64,000 bases of DNA from Dryas octopetala (GCA_963921425.1 OY992840.1:14796621-14860620), one strand, 5' to 3'; numbered from the stretch's first letter, positions 1 through 11,745 are shown. Notes: generated by a model not told the origin, from the letters alone. Numbers and translations: made by a program.

Positions 1-165
1 CAAGAACACAGCTTTTCTATTTATATTAACTCTGTAAATAGAAAAACCAAGCAAGTTTTGTTTCTTTCTGAACCCCAAGGAAAACGTCCACAAAATCCAT
101 TTCATCATCCATAAAAAGCCAAACTGTTTAGCCACCTTGTCTGATTTAGCTCTCTAAAACCCAAT
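1..165 (-). pseudogene. Relic of a P450 exon 1 3' end
   Basis: The complement matches the last part of exon 1 of the intact P450 at 543-2194 (the stretch around 1241-1430, encoding the [18 protein letters not shown] region), with small insertions and deletions that break the frame. The same relic recurs at 6820-6965 and 14285-14450, so it belongs to the repeating unit of the cluster. The window edge cuts it, so its upstream part is unseen. Not functional. Confidence 0.75.
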
Positions 166-284
166 TCTAATTTTATCTCTTCCCACTTGACTCATTTTTT
201 TTTTTGTCAGACACTTAACTCAAATCATAATGCAGGATCATTATAATGAATAATTAATTAATTAATTTTGTATTACTAATTACA

Positions 285-345
285 GTGCAGGAGGTGAGGC
301 ATTTGGGGGTTGCAGGGCTATATGCAGCCTCTTTAGGCAGAAGTC
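285..345 (+). repeat. Orphan exon-like repeat, copy 1
   Basis: After an acceptor-like TACAG the plus strand is open and reads VQEVRHLGVAGLYAASLG. Near-identical copies lie at 4285-4345, 7105-7162, 12322-12380 and 14598-14660. Such consistency across decayed DNA suggests a piece of a once-coding exon of an unrelated gene trapped in the duplicated unit. I do not recognise the family. The rest of 166-542 holds A+T-rich sequence shared with 6966-7104 and the 3' flank of the P450. Confidence 0.5.
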
Positions 346-542
346 CTCAGAATATAAAATACATGTTTTATTCATAACCAAGCCTGCATAGCATATATAA
401 TACAATCTGATTCCTTTTCCTTCTTACTCCCACACACACACGAACCCATAATGCAGTACAGATATAATAAAAGACAACGAAGAATTAAAGCAATATTACA
501 ATCCCCATTACACATACATAGGATTAAGGCCATACTCATTAC

Positions 543-2194
543 TCACGTTTTGTATGGAATTGGAATAGCAACCGCTTTAAGAGGATATTTTCTATGTGTT
601 GTTAAACCACTGGCTTCAGTCATGTCTAAATCCTCTGCTCTTGCTCCACCAGGCAATTCCCAGTTGAACTTGTGCACCAGATTTGCTAAAGCAATCTCAT
701 AAGCAGCCATGGAAAACTGAATTCCTGGGCAGACCCTCCTGCCACTCCCAAATGGAATCAATTCGAAGTCGTTCCCTCTATAACCTACACCACTATTCAT
801 GAATCTCTCTGGCTCGAACTCCTCGGGTTTGTTGTATGACTTGGGATCTCTTCCAATTGCCCATGCATTCACTATAACTTGTGTGTTGGCTTTGATGTCG
901 TAACCATTTACTTTCACATCTTGGGTCGATTTGCGGGGTACTAGTAATGTAAACGGAGGATGTAAGCGAAAAGCCTCCTTGATCACCGCCTTCAAGTAGT
1001 GCATTCCAACCAAATCATCCTCTGTTATTATTTCTGTTCTGTTTCCAACTATCCCTCTTACCTCTTTCTGCAATTTGTTCATGACCCTTGGATGCCTTAA
1101 AAGCTCAGACATTGCCCACTCCAGGGCTGTATACGTTGTATCCGTGCCAGCAAGAAACATATCCTACAAGAATTAATATTGATTAAGGAAACACACACAC
1201 ACACACACACACAAATACAAAGTTACTAATATATACTTACCAAGATGAGAGCCTTTATGGTAACTCTATCAATAGGAAAGCCAAGCAAGTTTTGTTTCTG
1301 AATCCCAAGTAAAACGTCTACAAAATCCTTTTGATCATCCCCCTTCTCAATATGAACATGGCCATCCATATGCTCTTGAACCACTCTCTCCAAAAAGTCA
1401 TCAAACTGTTTAGCCACCTTGTCTAATCTAGCATGTAAGCCGTTGGCATGGCTCAACCAAGCAAGCCATGGGATGTAGTCCCCAATAACAGGAGCTCCTG
1501 CTAACTCCATAATCTCCCCCAAAAGCTCCAGAAACATTCTACCATCTTCCCCACCACTGTACTTCTTCCCAAGAGCCACTCTACTGATAACATCATTAGT
1601 AAGGGTCACAAACATTTCGCTTAGATTCACAACTGATGATGATGAGGAGGAGGACTGCTTTATCTTGGTAATCATGGAATTCGTTTCCCCTTCTCTCACA
1701 GCTCGAAAAGATTGAACCCTTTTGTTGCTTAAAAGATTTAACACACATATACTTCTCAGCTGCCTCCAATGCTCGCCATATGGCGCCGTTGCTACGTCTT
1801 TGAAATTGTAGGCAAGCTTCTTAAAGACGGTGGACTTGGGTCTGTCAGAGAATGTGAGGTCATGGGTTTTCATGATCTCGCGGGCAGCCTCAGCTGAGGA
1901 GGCAACAAGGACTTGCACGCTCCCGAAATGGAGGAGCATGAGATCAGGGCCATGGCCTTGAGCTAAGGCCTGAAGTGAGCAATGAGGGTTCAAGCCCAAT
2001 TGGTGAAGGTTGCCAATGATAGGGAGCTTTGGTGGGGAAGGTGGTGGATTTAATGTTGGAGTAGTAGTGGAGGACCATTTGTATACAAGGATGAGGAAAA
2101 TGGGCAGAAGAAGTAGTGTGAAGGATACAGGTTGCAGCAAAGAGAAGGATGCCTCAATATTCAGCTCTCGCAGCATTTTCAGCAGATTTAACAT
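543..2194 (-). CDS. Cytochrome P450, CYP71 type (copy A, intact)
   Basis: Heme-thiolate monooxygenase, probably anchored in the endoplasmic reticulum and acting with NADPH-P450 reductase; substrate unknown. Two exons, 1241-2194 and 543-1163, join in phase 0 through a 77-bp GT/AG intron placed just before the I-helix, the usual position in A-type plant P450s. The protein is 524 residues, a normal length. Visible in order: hydrophobic anchor about 22-39, proline-rich hinge PPPSPPKLP about 50-58, C-helix WRQLRSIC, I-helix AGTDTT 323-328, ExxR 381-384, PERF 436-439, and heme loop [11 protein letters not shown] with ligand Cys463. A CT-rich stretch lies just above the ATG. Family assignment to CYP71 is firm; the subfamily is not. 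It shares almost identical exon 2 and 3' flank with copy C (14860-16471), but its core promoter looks reduced. Confidence 0.93.
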
Positions 2195-2425
2195 CTTCTT
2201 CTTCTTCTTCAGTTGTCAATCCAATCAGGAGACAAATCCTATATCTCTTCAACACTTTCAGGAAGGATATGCACTAACCAGAGTTAAAAATAGTAATATT
2301 TCTTTTGGAAAGCGTGGTTAGTGAAGCCCGAAGTGCTATATAGTTGATTTATGCTGGTCCATTTATATATAAGATCTAGATCAGAGCAACTGGGCTTTGC
2401 CACTTGCTGATCAACATTATTGGGA
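2195..2425 (-). promoter_or_regulatory. Upstream region of P450 copy A
   Basis: Reading on the minus strand, a CT-rich leader precedes the ATG, and the only TATA-like strings are TATATAAAT near 2362-2376 (about 170 bp above the ATG) and CTATATAG near 2338-2345. Compared with copy C, the segment that carries TTTATAAATA close to the start is absent; only one CCAAT-like box (CCAATCAGG, 2220-2228) remains. Copy B upstream of 9333 has the same reduced form. Confidence 0.4.
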
Positions 2426-3260
2426 TCAGGGGCGGAACTAGCTTAATTAGAGCTACCATGGGCTGTAGCCCAGGTAGCTTTTTTAGAAAAAAAGTATGTA
2501 TTATTTATGTTTGTAGCCAAAAGTAAATGGCTGGGGCTATTCCAACCACCCTAAAATATTGAGTTAACTACCCTATGATTTTTTTTCAATTTTTTCTTAT
2601 TTTACCTCTGCATTAAAAAATAAAAATAAAAAACTCCTATTTTTCTCTTCCTCCCTCCCTCACCCGATCATCATGGGTGGCCGACGCGACCCCACCCCCA
2701 CCCCCACCCAACCCAGCGACGGGACCATTATGGGTATGCCTCCCTCCCCCTCTCTTCCCTCCATCTCTTTCTCTTCCTCTTCCTCCCTCCCTCACTGGAC
2801 CACCATGGATAGCCAGCGCGACCCCATAGACCTCCAGATCGGTGGGAAGAGAGAGAAACGAAGAGAGAGAGAGAACTCCGGAGGGCTGGGGTTTGGAGAG
2901 AAAGAAGTGGCGGCTGGGGGTGGGGTTGGGGTTGCTGGGTATTCCAAAATTTATTTTTATTATTTAATTTTTTAGTTTCACAAAAGCAAAATAAGAATTA
3001 TGGAAAAAAATTGTGTTAGGGTGGTCAACTCAGTATAATAGAGTGGTCTATATAACTCCACTCAAAGTAAATATATAGCCCACCCAATTAGGAGTTAGTT
3101 AGCCCAACCTATTTATTCTTAACCAAATTTTATTAGTCCTTAACTTCTTAAAATTAATGTTTCACTTGAAAAAAAATGAGCTAAAACTTAATAGATTGAG
3201 CTAACTAACTCTTAGTTGGGTAGGCTATAAAATTATAATTATATATTTTTGGGGGCTGCA
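2426..3260. mobile_element. Non-autonomous inverted-repeat element with nested element (truncated copy)
   Basis: Begins CAGGGGCGGAACTAG like the fuller copy at 9524-10715. Nested inside, about 2533-3060, is a second element whose ends are inverted: left GGGGCTATTCCAACC, right complement GGAGTTATATAGACCACTC. The nested interior is pyrimidine-rich, then purine-rich, with repeated CACCATGGGTGGCC-like blocks that make long but meaningless open frames. The outer element's right end is missing here; 3255-3270 jumps straight into sequence that in the other unit lies at 11215. Confidence 0.6.
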
Positions 3261-3269
3261 ACATAATTG

Positions 3270-3480
3270 GGCCCCCAACTTTCATTCACAACAATTGTGA
3301 AAAGCATGTATCGACCTACTTTTCAAAATTGTAGTGAGTCACTTAGAATAGTGAGTCACTACAATTTTTTGTTTTGATACCAAACACCAAAACTGTTGTG
3401 AGTGACCTAGAATTGTCATCCACAACAATTTTTGAGTGTCCAATAACAATCTTAAACGGGTCCTAAACCTATAAGTGGGG
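3270..3480. repeat. Hairpin-rich repeat (pair with 11210-11420)
   Basis: Contains the inverted pair ATTGTAGTGAGTCAC / GTGAGTCACTACAAT about 3328-3366 and further CACAACAATT repeats, a MITE-like foldback. The same block occurs at 11210-11420 with few changes, so it was duplicated with the P450 unit. Confidence 0.55.
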
Positions 3481-3790
3481 AAAGCATTTGACACATGAGC
3501 TTTGAAAAAGAAACTCACGTGTGAATTTTAATATTTTATATTCCAAATATGGTCTTTGGGTCACTATCTTTTTAGTTTTACAAAACAAAAAGATTGCCTA
3601 CTAGAAATGTGTATGTGGTTGTGATTTCTATACGATCTCTATTATCTTATATAGCAGATACGCGAATTGTGATATTCCCATATTCTTTTCTTCTTCTTTT
3701 TTTTTTTTTTGAGAGAAAACTGCAATTTTATTAATGATGAATGTCCTCATACAACTATGACTCAAGCAATGAAAGCCCTTCCTCAGCAGC
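3481..3790 (-). other. Possible truncated LINE 3' end
   Basis: On the minus strand the sequence runs through TTAATAAAATTGCAG into an A-rich tract (T-run at 3700-3712 on the plus strand), with AATAAA a short way before the A-run. That is the look of a polyadenylated retro-copy 3' end. The same block is at 11420-11745. No reverse transcriptase frame is visible, so this stays weak. The left part, 3481-3690, holds nothing I recognise. Confidence 0.3.
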
Positions 3791-3810
3791 TAACCATACA
3801 TTAAAACCAT

Positions 3811-4284
3811 GGGCAGAACTAGCTTAGGGCTACCATGGGCTGTAGCCTAGGTAGCTTTTTTAGAAAAAAATATGTATTATTTATGTTTGTAGCCAAAAGT
3901 GTATATATATATATATATATTTATGAGAAGGACTTACCTGCAATGCAGGTATGCCACCTGCTATCCTCTCCCCCCTTCTCTCTCTATCTCTCTCATTCTC
4001 TTTCTCTTACTCTCTTTCTCTCTTTTTGTCTCTCTCTAATTGGGATAACACATATCCCTATAACAGAGACATGTAAGTTATTCTCTATATATATATATAG
4101 CCCACCTAATTAAGAATTAGTTAGCCCAACCTACTTAGCCCTCTACAACCCAATTTTAATTCTATCTCTTCCCACTTAACTCATTTTTTTCGTTAGACAC
4201 TCAACTAACATCATAATGTAAGATCATTATATTGGATAAATAAATGAATACATAAAATTTGTATTACTTAAAGTGCAGGGATAT
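3811..4284. mobile_element. Decayed copy of the GGGGCGGAACTAG element
   Basis: Starts with GGGCAGAACTAGC and the GGGCTGTAGCC motif seen at the left end of the elements at 2426 and 9524. It continues through (TA)n at 3901-3920, a CT-rich tract at 3961-4040 and the conserved block AATTAAGAATTAGTTAGCCC that recurs at 12145. No coding capacity. Confidence 0.4.
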
Positions 4285-4345
4285 ACAGTGCAGGAGGTGA
4301 GGCATTTGGGGGCTGTAGGGCTATATGCAGCCTCTTTAGGCACAA
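4285..4345 (+). repeat. Orphan exon-like repeat, copy 2
   Basis: Same open segment as at 285-345 (VQEVRHLGAVGLYAASLG). It is preceded by an extra AGTGCAGGGATA block shared with copies at 12322 and 14598. Confidence 0.5.
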
Positions 4346-4349
4346 GTAG

Positions 4350-6458
4350 GAATGGCAATAATCCCCATCGGGTTAGGTCCTCAACGGGGACCCGACCCTA
4401 TAGGAGATGATTTCGGGGACAAAATGGGAATCGGGTTTCGGAGATTTATTTATCGGGGATGGCGCGGGGATGGTAAAGCCATCCCCATTCCCGACCAGAT
4501 AAGCTTTATTTTTTATTTTTAAATAAATAAATATATAAATACATATAAACTCAATGTCAAATTTATAGCATTTTACTTTTTATTTCTAATGATTCTTTGT
4601 ATTCTAGAAACTCTTAAAATTCCCACAAACATTAATTAATGTTCTTTGTATTATTTTTATGGAGTTATATGTAATAGAGATTATATTTTGCGGATTTGCT
4701 ATGAAGCTTTGAACTTTATGAACTCTATTTTCTCGATCTATTGAAAAATATTTATATAATAATGTTGTTTTAGTTATAATATTTTAATGGGTGATTCGAT
4801 ATTAGTCCATTAAATTACATTCTTTTAGAGTCTAATACCATTACTCTTTTTTTTTTAATAGTTAAAGCCCATATTTAAAATCATGATCCACGTAAGATAA
4901 CAAAATCATTATATATTAATACCCTTATAGGTGCTTTTGAAAGCTGCAGTGAATCACAGCAACAATGAATATTTTATTTTACCCATAATACCCTTATTGA
5001 TTTCTATCATTTTTATTTGTTTATTTTAAATTAAAAAGTATGTCCATTATTAGTTATATTTTATATTGTGATAATTAATTATGATATTTTATTTGTACGA
5101 TTAAAATTATAATATACCAAAAAAAAAAAAGTAAGCATACTTATTTAATAATGTTGTTCTTAAAAAAATTAATGCTAATAAAAATTTGTAGCCACAAATT
5201 TAAAAAACAAGTAAAAAAACATTTTATTTTTACAAAACAAATAAGTGAAAGGCACTTTCAGCATCATGTCCATTTTAGTAATTATACACTGTCACAACAC
5301 TTTTATATTAACATTTACCAAACACTTTGATATTGTTTTTTGCACTCACAGCACTTTTGAAAACATAGTTTAGCAAACACTCAACTGCTTTACTTTACAA
5401 CTGACTTTACTTCACAACTGTTTTTCCTCACAGCAATACCAAGTTGGCCCTTATACAATTTAGAAATTATGCCATTATGTAATTAATATTTCTTTTCAAA
5501 TTGTCACTCTTTAATTGCCATTAATTCTTCAATTTTCCTAGAAAATGAATCCCCTAAAATTCATTAAAAAACATAATTTAAGGCATGTGATATACATATA
5601 TATAATTAAGTCAAATAAGGAACCTACAACTAAGAATTGTTTGTAGGTTCATTATAATGTAGGTGCTTTAATTCATATAGATTCATTAATTTGTCTAGGT
5701 TATTATTACTAAAAAACTAGTAGGTGCACAAAATAAACATGAAAAAATCAGTAGGTCAGTAGGTGTACAAAATCAACACACAAAAAAAGCTAGTAGGTGC
5801 ACAAAAGAAGTATCTTCGTTAATCTTATATTCTTTTTTGGGTAGTTTTCTATGATTAATATTATATAGATTTGATATTAAATATGATAAAGCAAAACTAA
5901 TTTAAAAAAAATGTTCAAAGTTGAAACAAGTAATTAACAATAATATCGTTTCAACAAAAAAAATAATTGAAATATTATTAGTTAATAGAGATAAATAACA
6001 TTAACTACTCCTAATATTACCTAAATATGGTAAATGGTATCTTAGGAAAAAATAAACTTTAGTTTTAAATTAAGCTGACTCATCCAACAATATAAGGAAA
6101 GTTGCTTATGTGGACACTAGTCAAAGGGTTAAACGTCCCAAAAAAAAATATGGTGGGTTACTTTTAGAAAAAAAGATGTCTCGGGTGGTTTATCCTAATT
6201 TACTATATTTTAATTGTAGTTAGAAAACAACTTTTTAAACCCAAAATATATTTATTAAATATAATAATTGACATGAGTTGTTTTAAAAATGATTTTTGGC
6301 ATTTAAATAAAAAAAAAAAGAATTTGGGGATTCGAGGTGGGGATGGGGGTCAAGTCCTTGATGGGGATTCCCCGCCCCAATCCCTAATAATGTTTAATGG
6401 GTATCCGGGGCATGGATTCCTCGATAACTTTAAACGGGGATGAAAATGGTAGTGTCAT
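4350..6458. mobile_element. G-rich-ended non-autonomous element (about 2.1 kb)
   Basis: The left end is rich in CCCCATCGGG and GGGGAC motifs (4358-4500) and the right end in GGGGATGGGG and CCCCGCCCC (6320-6445), in inverted arrangement, around a very A+T-rich core without any long reading frame. A second, shortened copy begins at the same neighbouring sequence at 12381. The right end touches a P450 relic at 6462 directly. I suspect a DNA transposon derivative, but exact ends and target duplication are not resolved. Confidence 0.5.
4930..5447. mobile_element. Nested insertion with 8-bp flanking repeat (hAT-like candidate)
   Basis: CCCTTATA stands at 4922-4929 and again at 5448-5455. The related copy of the host element near 12960 lacks this segment and reads through continuously, which supports an insertion of about 518 bp. 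The 8-bp duplication fits hAT-type elements. The terminal inverted repeat is weak. Confidence 0.45.
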
Positions 6459-6461
6459 CCT

Positions 6462-6965
6462 CTATAATCTACACCACTATTCATGAACCTCTCTGGCTCG
6501 AACTCCTTGGGTTTGTTGTATGACTCGGGATCTCTTCCAATTGCCCATGCATTCACTAAAACTTGTGTGTTGGCTTTGATGTCATAACCATTTACTTTCA
6601 CATCTTGGGTCAATTTGTGGGGTAATAGTAATGTAAACGGAGGATGTAAGCGAAAAGTCAATACAATCTAATCTGATTCTTCTTATTCTCTTAATCTTTT
6701 TTTTCATACATTATTTGATTAACCAAAGTTGATTTAAATTAATTTTATGTGCTGTGCAATGTCACACATAGAGAGAGAGAGAGAGAGTACTTAAGAGAGA
6801 GGGAGAGAGAATTAATTACCAAGAACACAGCTTTTCTATTTATATTAACTCTGTAAATAGAAAAACCAAGCAAGTTTTGTTTCTTTCTGAACCCCAAGGA
6901 AAACGTCCACAAAATCCATTTCATCATCCATAAAAAACCAAACTGTTTAGCCACCTTGTCTGATT
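6462..6965 (-). pseudogene. P450 fragment: exon 1 end, intron, middle of exon 2
   Basis: In minus-strand order it has a decayed exon 1 3' end (6820-6965), an intron-like stretch with a GA repeat (6770-6788), and an exon 2 piece (6462-6656) coding from [14 protein letters not shown] through [13 protein letters not shown]. The I-helix before it and the heme loop after it are missing. It abuts the G-rich element ending at about 6458. Same family as the intact genes, certainly not functional. Confidence 0.8.
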
Positions 6966-7104
6966 TAGCTCTCTACAACCCAATTCTAATTTTATCTCTT
7001 CCCACTTGACTCATTTTTTTTTTGTCAGACACTTAACTCAAATCATAATGCAGGATCATTATAATGAATAATTAATTAATTAATTAATTTTGTATTACTA
7101 ATTA

Positions 7105-7311
7105 CAGTGCAGGCGGCGAGGCATTTGGGGGCTGCAGGGCTATATGCAGCCTCTTTTGGCAGGGTTCCCAAATTTAGTGACAAAGGAGATGTTGGTGAGA
7201 GACGGAGAACTCTCTCCATTGCTCGGCCCATGTTTCCACCTTGGGACGAGCAATGCATTTGTGTCCTATAATTTTAATAAAGATGTGGTACAGAAAATAC
7301 GGTACATCTAG
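7105..7311 (+). pseudogene. Orphan exon-like repeat copy 3 plus adjoining open segment
   Basis: The repeat at 7105-7162 is followed, after TTTTGGCAG, by a second plus-strand open segment, 7163-7311, reading FPNLVTKEMLVRDGELSPLL and onward to a TAG. This continuation is present only in this copy. It looks like degenerated exon sequence of a non-P450 gene. I do not recognise it. Confidence 0.4.
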
Positions 7312-7352
7312 CATTACTTGTTAAATTAACCATTGTACTGTGAACTTGACAG

Positions 7353-7481
7353 GGTCACCGTGCCTATGTGGGACACAGAAAGTACATAAAGCCGAACAAG
7401 CGAGCAATGCTACCTGTATTCGAAGACACCTCCATCGGTGAAGCAGAGTTTGGAAGCATCACGAGGGAGTTGCATGTGTAA
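7353..7481 (+). pseudogene. Unrecognised 3' exon-like fragment
   Basis: After an acceptor-like TTGACAG at 7346-7352 comes a 42-codon open segment beginning GHRAYVGHRKYIKPNK and ending SITRELHV-stop. Charge and composition look protein-coding, and the sequence just after the stop (AGCACAGGCATT) recurs at about 16785, above P450 copy C. I infer the last exon of a captured or neighbouring gene. Family unknown; it could also be chance. Confidence 0.35.
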
Positions 7482-7730
7482 ACACAGCACAGGCATTTTC
7501 TAGTGCCATTTGAGAAACAATGTATGGCAAGAATGGAATGCAATATAGTCTGATTCTTCTTATTCAACCTTGTTACTCCAGCACACACAGTAAAAGAGAA
7601 GAGTACAACAACCAAATCTAGTACAATACAATACAAGACAACAACAAAATTAAAGAAATACAGTCCAGGGTAGTAACTGGCATAACATACAATGGATAAT
7701 TCAATTAATTAATTAGGCCATACTCATTAC

Positions 7731-9333
7731 TCACGTTTTGTATGGAATTGAAATGGCAACCGCTTTAAGAGGATATTTTCTATGTGTGGTTATACCACTG
7801 GCTTCAGTCATGTCTAAATCCTCTGCTCTTGCTCCACCAGGCAATGCCCAGTTGAACTTGTGCACCGGATTTGCTAAAGCAATCTCATAAGCAGCCATGG
7901 AAAACTGGATTCTTGTGCACCATATAATCTACACCACTATTCATGAACCTCTCTGGCTCGAACTCCTCGGGTTTGTTGTATGACTTGGGATCTCTTCCAA
8001 TTGCCCATGCATTCACTGTAACTTGTGTGTTGGTTTTGATGTCGTAACCATTTACTTTCACATCTTGGGTCGATTTGCGGGGTACTAGTGTAAACGGAGG
8101 ATGTAAGCGAAAAGCCTCCTTGGTAACCGCCTTCAAGTAGTGCATTCCAACCAAATCATCCTCTGTTATTATTTCTGTTTTGTTTCCAACTATCCCTCTT
8201 ACCTCATTTTGCTATTTGTTCATGACCCTTGGATGCCTTAAAAGCTCAGACATTGCCCACTCCAGGGCTGTATACGTTGTATCCGTGCCAGCAGCAAACA
8301 TATCCTACAAGAATTAATATTGATTAAGCAAACACACACACACACACACACAAATACAAAGTTACTAATATATACTTACCAAGATGAGAGCCTTTATGGC
8401 AACTCTATCAATAGGGAGAGCCAAGCAAGTTTTGTTTCTGAATCCCAAGTAAAACGTCTACAAAATCCTTTTGATCATCCTCCTTTCTCAATATGAACAT
8501 GGCCATCCATATGCTCTTGAACCACTCTCTCCCAAAAGTCATCCAACTGTTTAGCCACCTTGTCTAATCTAGCATTTAAGCCGTTGGCATGGCTCAACCA
8601 AGCAAGCCATGGGATATAGTCCCCAATAGCAGAAACTCCTGCTAACTCCATAAGCTCCCCCAAAAGCTCCAGAAACATTCTACCATCTTCCCCACCACTG
8701 TACTTCTTCCCAAGAGCCACTCTACAGATAACATTATTAGTAAGCGTCACAAACATTTCGCTTAGATTCACAACTGATGATGATGAGGAGGAGGACTGCT
8801 TTATCTTGGTGATCATGGATTTCGTTTCCCCTTCTCTCACAGCTCGAAAAGATCGAACCCTTTTGTTGCTTAAAAGATTTAACACATATACTTTTCAGCT
8901 GCCTCCAATACTCGCCATATGGCGCCGTTGCTACGTCTTTGCAATTGTAGGCAAGCTTCTTAAAGACGGTGGACTTGGGTCTGTCAGAGAATGTGAGGTC
9001 ATGCGTTTTCATGATCTCGCGGGCAGCCTCAGTTGAGGAGGCAACAAGGACTGGCACGCTCCCGAAATGGAGGAGCATGAGATCAGGGCCATGGCCTTGA
9101 GCTAAGGCCTGAAGTGAGCAATGAGGGTTCAAGCCCAATTGGTGAAGGTTGCCAATGATAGGGAGCTTTGGTGGGGAAGGTGGTGGATTTAATGTTGGAG
9201 TAGTAGTGGAGGACCATTTGTATACAAGGATGAGGAAAATGGGCAGAAGAAGTAGTGTGAAGGATAAAGGTTGCACCAAAGAGAAGGATGCTTCAATATT
9301 CAGCTCTTGCAGCATTTTCAGCAGATTTAACAT
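7731..9333 (-). pseudogene. Cytochrome P450, CYP71 type (copy B, broken)
   Basis: Exons correspond to 8380-9333 and 7731-8304, with the same intron place and splice sites as copy A. Lesions seen: loss of two bases in a CA run near 8884 (frameshift); one extra base near 8482 (frameshift); a premature TAG at 8212-8214 in exon 2; and a deletion of about 44 bp near 7916-7924 that removes the heme loop with its cysteine and shifts the frame. One further codon is lost near 8090. No usable protein can be made. Upstream DNA to about 9520 is the same reduced promoter as copy A. Confidence 0.92.
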
Positions 9334-9523
9334 CTTCTTCTTCTTCTTCAATTGTCAATCCAATCAGGAGACAACCAGAGTTTAAAATAGTAATATTTCT
9401 TTTGGAAAGCGTGGTTAGTGAAGCCCAAAGTGTTATATAGTTGATTTATGCTGGTCCATTTATATATAAGATCTAGATCAGAGCAACTGGGCTTTGCCAC
9501 TTGCTGATCAACATTATTGGGAT

Positions 9524-10715
9524 CAGGGGCGGAACTAGCTTAATTAGAGCTAACATGGGCTGTAGCCCAGGTAGCTTTTTTAGAAAAAAGTATGTATTAT
9601 TTATGTTTGTAGCCAAAGTATATGGGTGGGGCTATTTCAACCATCCTAAAATACTGAGTTGATCACCTTATGATTTTTTTCCAATTTTTTCTTATTTTAC
9701 CCCTGCATTAAAAAAAAAAAACTCATATTTTTTTCTTCCTCCCTCCCTCACCGGACCACTATGGGTGGCCGGCGCGACCCCACCCCCACCCAACCCAGCC
9801 ACGGGACCATTATGGGTATGCCTCCCTCCCCCTCTCTTCCCTCCATCTCTTTCTCTTCCTCCCTCTCTCACCGGACCACCATGTTTCCTTCTCTCTCTGC
9901 CTCCCACTCTCTTCCCTCCATCTCTTTCTCTTCCTCCTTCCCTGACCAGACCACCATGGGTAGCCGGCGCGACCCCATAGACCTCCAGTTCGGTGGGAAG
10001 AGAGAGAAACGAAGAGAGAGAGAACTCGGGGGGGCTGGGGTTTGGGGAGAGAGAAGCGTCGACCTTGCCGACGGCGGCTAGGGGTGGGGTCGGGGTTGTT
10101 GGGTATTCCAAAATTTGTTTATTATTTAATTTTTCATCTTCACAAGAGCAAAATAGGAATTATGGAAAAAAAATTGTGTTAAAGTGATCAACTCAGTAGA
10201 ATAGAGTGGTCTATATAGCTCCACTCATAGTAAATATATAGCCCACCCAATTAAGAGTTAGTTAGCCCAACCTATTTATTCTTAACCAAATTTTATTAGT
10301 CCTTAACTTCTTAAAATTAATGTTTCACTTGAAAAAATGAGCTAAAACTTAATAAATTGAGCTAACTAACTCTTAGTTGGGTAGGCTATAAAATTATAAA
10401 TATATATTTTTGGGCTGCAACATAAATAAAAATTAATCTTACAATTTGGGTGAGTTTTATTTTATTTTATGAGTTAGTAATTTAAAACAAGTTATTTGGT
10501 AATAAACTAGATATAAGTAATGTTAAATATGTATCATTGAATTAATCTAAAGGCTCTTATAAAACAGCATCTCATACTAGTCATTCTATTATATGATTTT
10601 ACTTAAATCTTCATTGTTATAATAATTATAATATAATTGTACGTGGAGGCAAAAAACAATCATTAAGTTTTAAGAGCTAGGCCCTCTTCCCAAAATTTCT
10701 AGTTCTGCGCCCTTG
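9524..10715. mobile_element. Inverted-repeat element, most complete copy, with nested element
   Basis: Ends are CAGGGGCGGAACTAG at 9524-9538 and, inverted, CTAGTTCTGCGCCCTTG at 10699-10715. No clear target duplication. Nested at about 9628-10221 is the GGGGCTATTTCAACC element, with inverted right end and an interior of repeated CACCGGACCACCATG-like blocks. Open frames in that interior are low-complexity products, not genes. Confidence 0.6.
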
Positions 10716-11209
10716 TGTGGGTGATTGTAATTCTATCAGCAAATTATGCATCTTTCGTTATATTTTATTTAATGATTGGCATGCAGTCTATTTTTGTCGA
10801 AGAAAGATCCTAAATTTAAATATCATGTACGCCAATAGTGGATAATCATTTTCATATGTTAATTTTCTTTTGTATTACCTTTATAATCATACTCATATAC
10901 TAATACTAATACATCTATCTTCATAAATGTCGTTTAGTGTCTCCCCACTCATAACATCATGCATCACGATGCTAGTTTTTATCTCTCTTCACTCATTATA
11001 TCATGCATGAGTCATGACATTAGAATTATTCCTCTGAATCTTGATACAGTGTACTCATTACATACATTACGCAATAAACTTTTTTTATAATCACTTGCAA
11101 AATTTGAATAGAAACTTCCGACTACTAAGTACTAACTACTCTTAAAACTCATGCAAGAAATTAATGTCTGTAACAATGTTCGACAATGACTAAACTTAAA
11201 ATTTTAATT
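10716..11209. other. A+T-rich spacer
   Basis: No reading frame, RNA gene or clear repeat structure seen. The corresponding DNA is missing from the first unit (junction near 3255-3270), so either it was deleted there or gained here. Confidence 0.5.
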
Positions 11210-11745
11210 AATTTGGCCCCCAACTTTCATTCACAACAATTGTGAAAAACAAGCATCGACCTACTTTTCCAAATTGTAGTGAGTCACCTAGAATAGTGAG
11301 TCACTACAATTTTTTGTTTTGCTACCAAACATCAAAACTGTTGTAAGTGATCTAGAATTGTCATCCACAACAATTTTTGAGTGTCCAATAACAATCTTAA
11401 ACGGGCTCTAAACCTGTAAGTGGAGAAAGCATTTGACACGTGAGCTTTGAAAAAAGAAACTCACGTGTGAATTTTAATATTTTATATTCCAAATATGGTC
11501 TTTGGGTCACTATCTTTTTAGTTTTACAAAACAAAAAGATTGCCTACTAGAAATGTGTATGTGGTTGTGATTTCTACACGATCTCTATTATCTTATATAG
11601 CAGATACGCGAATTGTGATATTCCCATATTCTTTTCTTTTTTTTTTTTTTGAGAGAAAAAATTGCAATTTTATTAATGATGAAAGTCCTCATACGACTAT
11701 GACTCAAGCAATGATAGCCCTTCCTCAGCAGCTAACCATATATTA
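11210..11745. repeat. Second copy of the 3270-3790 block
   Basis: Hairpin block (ATTGTAGTGAGTCAC and its inverse) followed by the possible LINE 3' end, in the same order as 3270-3790, differing by small substitutions and a shorter T-run. Confidence 0.6.

Noticed and set aside
9692..10187. Several long open frames in both orientations
   Set aside because: They lie in the minisatellite interior of an inverted-repeat transposon; composition is low complexity and frames are not kept between copies.
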